Assembly: GCA_054601695.1 (NCBI GenBank)
Contig: BAAHQB010000361.1
Location: 1 to 64,000, forward strand
Length of the DNA: 64,000 bases
From: Amorphochlora amoebiformis
Lineage: Eukaryota > Cercozoa > Chlorarachniophyceae
Reading direction: 5' to 3'
A program made the translations under genes and the position numbers. Shown piece by piece: positions 32,944-64,000 of the stretch; positions within the stretch are counted from its first letter, which is position 1; each line of letters begins with the position of its first letter. A model generated the notes under the pieces. The model was not told the origin of the DNA, did not search any database, and saw nothing but the letters and a program-made list of their open reading frames with translations.

Positions 32944-33270
32944 GTATATTAATACTATCCATCAACATACTCCCACCCATCCCAGTTCGGCGCCCCCCTC
33001 GGTTCAGTTCCTGGGTCCCTCAAAACCTCGCGAAAGAAATCCGAGAAAAAAGAAAATAAAAAATCGGCTCCGCCAGCCCCCGCCCAATCAAGCGACCCGT
33101 CAACATATACCTACACGTACACTTACACCGATACATACACTTATACTTATAGCTATTCATACTCGTCGACGGAGGAAGGGGAGGGGAAAGAGGGGGAGGA
33201 AGGGGGGGGGAGAAGAAGACAGAAGGCAAGGGGAATAAGGGAAAGGAGGAAGTCAAAGGAGAATCGTAAG

Positions 33271-33368
<98 letters not shown>

Positions 33369-33636
33369 AACATGTATGTTTATGCATGTATGTTTTTAAC
33401 ATTTGATATTCGTTGATTACACCTCGATTCATACACATACGTATTCAAACATGTATTCCAACATTCTCACACTATGTCGTTCCACATTCACACATATCTA
33501 CATACAATATATCAATCTTGTCGAATTGCAGCCTTTTCTTTAGTAGAGGTGTGGATTCATGATTGTTGATTTAAAGATCAGGCCATTTCTGGCGTGCTAG
33601 AGTACCTCGGTTTCACTTACATACCCACATCCATAC

Positions 33637-33689
<53 letters not shown>

Positions 33690-34342
33690 TACAACCTACA
33701 TACAAACATCTGCTTCACCTCTTCTTCAGTAGAAGTGTAGTTTCTTGTTTGTCAACATCATACTACACACACATACATCTTACCATTCTTTAGTACAAGT
33801 GAGGAATCGGTTTTTTTACGTACATACTTATATTGATACATACATACTTACATTCGACCATACGAATACTCACCCACACCCACCCATCAGAACCGAAGAC
33901 CTGGGCCCTCCAGTCACCATCCATCACTCCTCCAAAATGTAACTACACCCGACATTTAAAAAGAAATCTCGCACACTGATTTAATCGATCTGACAACCCA
34001 GCCCTCAGAGTCGAAAACGAGGGAGCACCTTGGCCAAGAGGCCATTGAGGCGTGTAAGGAGGGGGCGAGAGCGAGAGCCTGAGAGTGAATCATCGTGAGT
34101 CTTAAAGATAGACACTTACATGCATGTATATATCATGTTGTAAATATGTGCATATGTATGTATGTATATTCTAGATATGGCCATGCACATAAATGTGTAT
34201 TTCTAAGTATTAAAAGTACATATACTTTTTGTGTATGTGAAAACAGTTCTAACACATGTAGAGGTATATCTGTACATGTGAATGTAAAATTATATACATG
34301 AGCTTATATACAACATGCATATATGCATATATATATATATAC

Positions 34343-34392
<50 letters not shown>

Positions 34393-34403
34393 ATATATAT
34401 ATA

Positions 34404-34476
<73 letters not shown>

Positions 34477-34494
34477 TTTACATATATACATATA

Positions 34495-34532
<38 letters not shown>

Positions 34533-34881
34533 CGTGTACGTATGTAGTATATTACGTACAAATAGATGTATTTAGATATGCATATTTATTTAATAATTAA
34601 GTTTCCAATAAACACCCATATATTTGTATACATTTGATGTAATAATATATATATAATTATAAATGTGTATAACAGTACATAAATATGTGATATATACATG
34701 AAAACATAAACATGGACATAGTTATATCAAAATCCGTGGTATATCATGAAATTATAGGTATCCTTCGGACTCCTCATCGTATTCTGACTACTACTCGTCG
34801 TACTACTCGAGCTCGGACTCTAGTGAATCTGGTGATGACTCGGCCCGCCGTGATGAACTAGAAAAGCGACGTCGAGCGTAG
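29768..34881 (+). CDS. ZCCHC10-like zinc-knuckle protein
   Basis: Exons: 29768-29818, 30787-30826, 31465-31515, 32302-32340, 32986-33265, 33891-33938, 34002-34094 and 34758-34881 (TAG). The first two join to [15 protein letters not shown], a CCHC knuckle of the ZCCHC10 (zf-CCHC_3) type, though with five rather than four residues before His. A charged helix follows ([17 protein letters not shown], then [12 protein letters not shown]). Next come a Lys-rich stretch, a TY/SY repeat ([20 protein letters not shown]), an Arg-rich part ([20 protein letters not shown]) and a Ser/Tyr/Asp tail ending [16 protein letters not shown]10 proteins likewise end in Ser-rich and basic tails. A nuclear or RNA-linked role is inferred. 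The start codon is not identified. The join from 33265 (phase 1) to 33891/34002 (phase 2) does not fit, so a microexon or another donor is missing. Introns 1 and 2 carry TTTCACTC repeats and CCCTAA arrays. Confidence 0.68.
29822..30095. repeat. degenerate TTTCACTC/ATCATA repeat
   Basis: About twelve loosely spaced copies of TTTCACTC with TATCATAT between them, period about 18-25 bp. It begins four bases after the donor of the first zinc-knuckle exon (29818) and lies within its intron. Confidence 0.75.
30140..30780. repeat. (TA)n and AT-rich intron DNA
   Basis: TA runs with AT-rich scraps. A 36-bp segment (ATTCGACTAAAATATATG) occurs at about 30507 and 30598. GACATCACTGGACATG at 30721-30736 resembles the start of the exon at 30787 (AGATCACTGGACG) and may be a relic. 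Confidence 0.7.
30838..31436 (+). repeat. interstitial CCCTAA array in zinc-knuckle gene intron
   Basis: CCCTAA units with point variants, nearly perfect at about 30885-30945. They begin 12 bases after the donor of the exon ending at 30826 and end about 28 bases before the exon at 31465. A unique insert lies at about 31240-31335. The array fills almost the whole intron. Confidence 0.95.
31560..32290. repeat. (TA)n with AT-rich unique scraps, intronic
   Basis: TA microsatellite between the exons ending at 31515 and starting at 32302. No further exon was recognised. Confidence 0.8.
32409..32612. repeat. 80-bp near-identical direct duplication
   Basis: 32409-32488 and 32533-32612 are almost identical (GTAGTACATCTATATTACAT to CACCTACACGTACAGCA) and are separated by pure (TA)n. 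Each contains TTAACAG|GTATAC, which resembles a fused acceptor-donor pair. Confidence 0.9.
32654..32894 (+). repeat. dispersed repeat family, copy 2
   Basis: Same family as 26126-26382. It opens CATGTGAGCG, has a cleaner decamer array (CCGGTACTAC repeated about six times, 32681-32743), then AGCTATCTGTAGTATACG and ACTTCAACACGCTAT, and ends ACAATATATA into (TA)n. It lies in the intron before exon 32986. Confidence 0.85.
33525..33815. repeat. three degenerate copies of a TTCTTTAGTAGAGGTG motif
   Basis: TTCTTTAGTAGAGGTGTGG, TTCTTCAGTAGAAGTGTAG and TTCTTTAGTACAAGTGAGG occur at about 33536, 33722 and 33789, each followed by a T-rich ATTC/TTTCTTG-like stretch and CATACA repeats. Each copy looks like an acceptor (TTTAG) and a donor (AG|GTGTGG) a few bases apart. 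Confidence 0.6.
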
Positions 34882-34913
34882 TCTAGATAAGCGACGTCGA
34901 GCGTAGTCTAGAT
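34864..34913 (+). repeat. 25-bp direct duplication across a stop codon
   Basis: AAGCGACGTCGAGCGTAGTC followed by TAGAT occurs twice back to back. The first copy ends the zinc-knuckle reading frame (EKRRRA, then TAG). Confidence 0.9.
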
Positions 34914-35266
34914 AAGTATCAACGGTACCTAGAGTCCAGAGAGTACGGTAGTACGTGTACACTCAACCTTAACCTAGTTAACGTAGCTTCATCACTAGTC
35001 TAGTATATCTCCAACATCTCCAATTACTGAAACTTTCTGTGATGCGTTTAAAAGTTATTAGATAACTCAAAAAGTTATTTAACTATCTAGACTCTGGAAA
35101 CTGCTACTACTGTCCTACAAGCAATTGGACTAATTTTGATATACAATATTTAGGACTACACTACTAGACTAGCTAGACACTAGTACACACTAGATACACA
35201 GCCTAGATAGTAATCCAATGGCATACTCACGACTTGTCAAACACAATTTTGAGAATTTAATAATTA
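34914..35266. other. convergent intergenic spacer, no gene seen
   Basis: Unique AT-rich DNA with many CTAG motifs between the zinc-knuckle stop and the minus-strand exon at 35268. No exon or repeat array was recognised. Confidence 0.6.
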
Positions 35267-35267
35267 T

Positions 35268-35444
35268 TTACTGACTAGTCATTGCCGACTTGTTCACTGA
35301 AAACGGCGGTCGAATAATTCTCACGGATTTGGACATAAGATCTTGAAGCTTCTGGGACAGGCTAGAGATCTGTCTAAATATTATATAAATGCATTGATAA
35401 ATGCATGCCGCATAGTGCAAAACACACACAGCACACACACCATA

Positions 35445-35495
<51 letters not shown>

Positions 35496-35575
35496 GTACA
35501 TAAGTACATACATATGCTTTGCGCAAATACACACACACACATATATATATATATATACATATATATACACTATAG

Positions 35576-35654
<79 letters not shown>

Positions 35655-36027
35655 TATATATATATATATATACATATATAGTGTATGTATATATTAATTT
35701 TCATGTATCATGTGACATGTGTCATAGAGAGATAGCATTGTTACACTTAATCGATTGAGCTCCTATGCATGCAGAGTACATATGCTATTCACCAATACAT
35801 GCATGTATGTTCACATATTCCTATATTCATATATACTGCAAGTTGTTACCTTGCATAAATACATACTTATATATACGTACTTACATACATATGTAAGCAT
35901 ATGTAAATTTACGCACATATATATATATATATATATATATATGTTATATATATATTTATACTTTATATGTATATATATATATATATATATATTTATAAGA
36001 AATGTATTTACATACATATATACACAC

Positions 36028-36093
<66 letters not shown>

Positions 36094-36094
36094 G

Positions 36095-36162
<68 letters not shown>

Positions 36163-36310
36163 TATTTATTTATACATATTTTTTGTATAAATATATGTAT
36201 ATAATATCTGTACATATGAATACGTATGCAGGTATGGCTGCTTACCATAATCGCTTCAGCTCCTTCGGTTTTCGACAGCTCTACGAATGTTACCACACCC
36301 AAATGCAATC
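35268..36310 (-). CDS. unidentified minus-strand gene, exon candidates
   Basis: Three islands look coding on the minus strand. Exon 36310-36246 (acceptor TTGTAG, donor ATG|GTAAGC) reads [20 protein letters not shown] and a final Met. Exon 35762-35717 (acceptor GCATAG) reads [15 protein letters not shown]. Exon 35373-35268 (acceptor ATTTAG) reads [20 protein letters not shown] and ends with TAA. The first two join in phase. The last join leaves a phase mismatch, so it is unproven. Heptad-like leucines suggest a coiled coil. Upstream exons would lie toward 36.4-36.9 kb. I do not recognise the protein. Confidence 0.4.
35420..36230. repeat. (TA)n/(CA)n block
   Basis: TA microsatellite with CA and GT tracts around the minus-strand exon candidate at 35717-35762. 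Confidence 0.85.
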
Positions 36311-36383
36311 CTACAATATATACATATATATAATATCTACTTTTCTATTGAATATATATGTGTACATATATATGTATATCACA

Positions 36384-36660
36384 TTCATTATACATGCATA
36401 CACCCCTGGTCGACGTCGTTTATGGCTGCGACATGACCAACCCGCCGGTACAAACCGCATAATATATGTATATGTACACCTTGTAGACTACATTGCCTGC
36501 GATGCGACCAACCCGCCGGCACTGGACAGCTTCGAGAGTCTCCATCTGGACCTTGGCTCTCCGGAAGAGAATGTTTGAGAGATTGTATCAAGGCATACCC
36601 ATGTTTCTCCTCTTCTGAGAGATTGTATCAAGGCATACCCATGTTTCTCTCTTTTCCAAA
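36384..36660. repeat. two nested tandem duplications in unique DNA
   Basis: A segment containing GACCAACCCGCCGG occurs at about 36427-36465 and 36497-36530. The segment GAGAGATTGTATCAAGGCAT (33-bp core, 41-bp period) occurs at 36575 and 36616. Both lie just upstream of the B-box gene start, in what may be promoter DNA or exons of the minus-strand gene. Confidence 0.75.
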
Positions 36661-36877
36661 CATCTTCGCGGGAATCGAACCAAAGGCCCACCGACCACAC
36701 GGTGTATACGTCGAGGATCGAGAGCAAGAGGCACCGAGCGGGGTCATCTTGATATCTTGTCGGCAGAGTCCGACGTCCGTTCAAGGCTGTGACATAGCCC
36801 TTGGTCACGGCTGTTTGGGCCGCAATATTTCTAAAGAAAAAGAAATAAAAGGTCGGCGTGTTCACCGATTCCGGGGA

Positions 36878-61365
<24,488 letters not shown>

Positions 61366-61440
61366 ATACATCATAGCACTATACAACTCCAAACCTGCTT
61401 GGAATAACTCAAAGAAGCTAAATTCTACTTTCACATCAAG

Positions 61441-61895
61441 GCATATTCTAACCCTAACCCTAACCCTAACCCTAACCCTAACCCTAACCCTAACCCTAAC
61501 CCTAACCCTAACTAACCTACCTCTAGACCAATCTTAGTCTTACTCTTACCTGTAACCGTAACCCTAACCCTAATCGTAATAATCAGTATATCGCTAACCC
61601 TAACCTAAACCTTAATCACAACCCCAATGAGGAGAAATGAATAGGGAATAATATTGTAATATAATGATGAATAAAACGTAGAAGATTGGAAGGAGGTAGT
61701 AATCAAGGTGAGAGATCGAGATAGACCAGGAATAGAAAAAAGAGTTAGGGTTAGGGTTAGGGTTAGGGTAAGGCTTCGATTAGGGTTAGGCTTAGCGTTG
61801 GTCGGGTTAGGCTTACTTAGGGTTGGGTTGGGCTTAGGCAAAGGGTTAGGGCTAGTGTTAGGGTTAGGGTTAGGCTCAGGGTTAGGGTTAGGGAG
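61441..61895. repeat. telomere-type array, CCCTAA then TTAGGG
   Basis: Near-perfect CCCTAA units at 61449-61511 and a degenerate stretch to 61625, then a unique spacer, then TTAGGG units with variants at 61744-61892. The C-strand-first, G-strand-second order is the same as in the other arrays. Confidence 0.95.
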
Positions 61896-62590
61896 AGATA
61901 GAGAGATCTGATGAAAATTTGGCCGCTTTAATAGAAATCGAGGGTGAGAGATCGAGATAGAGCAGAAACAAAGAGAGAGAGAGATAGAGAGATCTGATGA
62001 AAACTTGGCCGCTTTAATACAAATCAAAGGTGAGAGATCGAGAGAGTGTGGGGGAAAAAAGAGAGTATTCACGATACCTACATTGTATTAATAATTCTAT
62101 AGCAAAGAGAAACATGTTACTATACGATATTTCTGACATGTCTATTCTCATATATGTATGTGTAATATGTGTTATATATGGTGTTCATGCTGTGAATAAT
62201 AACAACTTCTCCCCCTGCTTTAGAATCTCTCTCCCGTCTCTCCTGACAAATCCTTCATGTTATCCCTCTTCCTCAACCTGATTTGCTCTATGTCCCTCTC
62301 TACATTTCATTTATTCATCTGTCTCTTCTATCTATCTCGCCTATTGAAGTAAGTCAAGCGTGAGATTTCCAGCTATTGAAAACGGTCGAACTTTCATCGG
62401 ATCTCTCTATCTCTCTCTCTTTTCCTACTCTTCTCTCTCTCTCTCTCTCACCATTGATTAGAGTATTAAAGCGGCCAAGATTTCATCAGATCTATCTATA
62501 TATCTCTCTTTTATTTCCCTACTCTCTCTCGATCTCTCACCTTTGATTAGTTTTAAAGCGGCCAAATTTTCATCAGATCTCTCTATCTCG
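61896..62590. repeat. inverted cluster of a GATCTGATGAAAATTTGGCC repeat
   Basis: A unit of about 60-80 bp (GAGAGATCTGATGAAAATTT, then GGCCGCTTTAATA and GGTGAGAGATCGAG) occurs in plus orientation at about 61903 and 61989. It occurs in minus orientation at about 62455-62510 and 62535-62585, with a partial copy near 62395. Between the arms lies about 350 bp of unique DNA and a (CT)n at about 62405-62450. Confidence 0.8.
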
Positions 62591-62703
62591 AAAACTTAGT
62601 TTTATATATGTATGTATGTATGTTATATTATATTTACATATATGTGTATATGTATATGTATATTATATATGTGTGTATATTATATTATATATATGTATGT
62701 ATG

Positions 62704-62734
<31 letters not shown>

Positions 62735-62790
62735 GAAGATGAATATATGTATGTATACATATAAATATATGTATCTTATGATATAACGAT
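62590..62790. repeat. (TA)n/(TATG)n block
   Basis: Short TA and GTAT repeats between the inverted cluster and the exon candidate at 62851. Confidence 0.8.
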
Positions 62791-62850
62791 ATAAAACCGC
62801 ATGATACCAACAGATGGAAAATCCATAAATCATAACCCTAACCCCACCAG

Positions 62851-63349
62851 GAAAAAATCATCAAGGAGGGCTAAATCAGTCAAGGTAATCAGCCTAACCC
62901 AAACCCTAACCCTACTTATACATATCAGCGCTATATCACCCTCATTATATCTAGGAACCTTAAACTTGACTAAAATTCTAACCCACAATATGGACCCTAA
63001 CCCTAATGGTGACCTTATTTCACCGTTAAAGACTAATCTTGATGCAAATTCCGGAACAATATTGCACTTAATTCGAATTGTCATCATAATTTAAATCCAA
63101 ACCTAGACCCTAATCTATTCTTAACGTTACCCTAAATACCATACTTTTCCATCTAACTGCTCTAACCACAACTCTAACCCTAACCCTAGCTCTTAACCCA
63201 ACGGTCATAGAATGTTTCTAGATAAATACTTCGCCAGAATTATTAATGCTTAGCTTTATTTCTCACTTTTACCTAAATCTAACCCTAATTCTAACCCTAA
63301 ACTCAAGTCGGGATCACGGGATTTATTGGACTCTGATACCCTCACGGAG
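62851..63349 (+). CDS. two exon candidates between telomere-type repeats
   Basis: Exon 62851-62884 (acceptor CCCCACCAG, donor AAG|GTAATC) reads KKSSRRAKSVK. Exon 63308-63349 (acceptor ACTCAAG, donor GAG|GTATTA) reads SGSRDLLDSDTLTE. The phases join (0 to 0). The acceptors are formed in degenerate CCCTAA-type DNA. They could be late exons of the B-box gene, if its TAG at 59826 is skipped, or part of a gene that continues past the window end. I do not recognise a domain. Confidence 0.4.
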
Positions 63350-63460
63350 GTATTAGAATGTTTAGGGTTAGGGTTAGGGTTAGGGTTAGGGTTAGGGTAA
63401 GATTAGTATTTGGAGTTATGGTTAAGGGTAAGCTTTAATGTTAGGGCTAGGGTTAGGGTT
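62885..63460. repeat. degenerate CCCTAA units, then a TTAGGG array
   Basis: Scattered CCCTAA variants at about 62890-63300 surround the exon candidates. A compact TTAGGG run follows at 63360-63398, with variants to 63460. Confidence 0.85.
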
Positions 63461-63466
63461 ATGCAC

Positions 63467-63473
63467 ATGTATA

Positions 63474-63505
<32 letters not shown>

Positions 63506-63578
63506 ATACATATATATTATATGTATATATATACATACATATATATATATATATGTATATATATACTTATTTATACAG

Positions 63579-63619
<41 letters not shown>

Positions 63620-63662
63620 GTATATGTGTATATATATGTGTATGTATATATGTGTGTCTGTG

Positions 63663-63693
<31 letters not shown>

Positions 63694-63898
63694 GTATATA
63701 TATGTGTATGTATGCATATATAAATATATCTTCATGTGTATAGCACATATAGTATATATATATATATATATGTATACATATATATATATATATGTATATA
63801 TATATATTTATATATTTATATATATATACATATATATATATATCTATATATATATATGTATATATATATATACATATATAGTATATATATATATATAT

Positions 63899-63930
<32 letters not shown>

Positions 63931-63960
63931 ATTATGTATACACATGAATACGTACATATA
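63467..63960. repeat. (TA)n/(CA)n block at the window end
   Basis: TA microsatellite with two (CA)n tracts (about 63580-63598 and 63663-63682). No exon was seen before the window ends. Confidence 0.9.
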
Positions 63961-64000
63961 TATATCATCAAAGCTTTATTAATGTATTAGTGTTTTTGAG

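Noticed and set aside
36668-36681. tRNA T-arm (minus-strand GGTTCGATTCC)
   Set aside because: The stem bases on each side do not pair, and no box A or anticodon arm is found upstream on that strand.

Overview
This is a eukaryotic nuclear window. It has spliced genes with GT-AG introns, interstitial TTAGGG/CCCTAA telomere-type repeats, a PIF/Harbinger transposon, and a very large load of (TA)n microsatellite. The host is probably a protist with TTAGGG telomeres. The TRIM-like RING/B-box/filamin gene and the tandem B-box gene would suit a unicellular holozoan such as an ichthyosporean, but an alga is not excluded. No sequence was searched, so the lineage is an inference. Most long open frames rich in Y/I, H/T, A/R, V/C or S/L are translations of microsatellite and are not genes. 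The gene models below were built by hand from exon-like islands with canonical splice sites and matching phases.

Layout. 0.96-1.86 kb: a weak hypothetical gene (+). 5.3-9.1 kb: secreted protein with two PAN/Apple-like domains (-), five exons. 9.1-9.7 kb: nested inverted repeat. 9.7-13.1 kb: RING, B-box, coiled-coil, filamin protein (+), divergent from the PAN gene. 14.88-18.83 kb: complete Harbinger element with 33-bp perfect terminal repeats, TAA target duplication, a Myb-like gene and a DDE transposase, each broken by one in-frame TGA. 18.9-19.5 kb: 610-bp GA tract. 19.97-22.94 kb: CMC2-like twin CX9C protein (-), four exons, with a (CG)n tract in an intron. 25.8-28.9 kb: uncertain exons (+). 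28.9-31.4 kb: telomere-type repeats. 29.8-34.9 kb: ZCCHC10-like zinc-knuckle gene (+), with telomere-type repeats in its introns. 35.3-36.3 kb: uncertain minus-strand exons. 36.9-59.8 kb: one roughly 23-kb gene (+) of about 28 small exons encoding three tandem B-boxes and a helical C-terminal half; about 9% of its span is coding. 61.4-63.5 kb: more telomere-type repeats, an inverted repeat cluster, and two exon candidates that may continue past the window.

The main novelty is that several intronic minisatellites are built from copies of a neighbouring exon edge together with its splice site. Examples are the exon-3 acceptor of the CMC2-like gene (five copies), the donor of the exon ending at 44296 (about seven copies), and the donor of the exon ending at 51896 (about eight or nine copies). 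Scattered relics of other exon edges fit the same pattern, as if tandem duplication starts at exon-intron boundaries. In addition, (TA)n runs often end directly in the acceptor TAG or begin within the donor GTATAT.

Functionally the genes look unrelated: secreted adhesion-like, ubiquitin-ligase-like, mitochondrial cytochrome oxidase assembly, nuclear zinc knuckle, and B-box scaffold. No operon or cluster logic is apparent.
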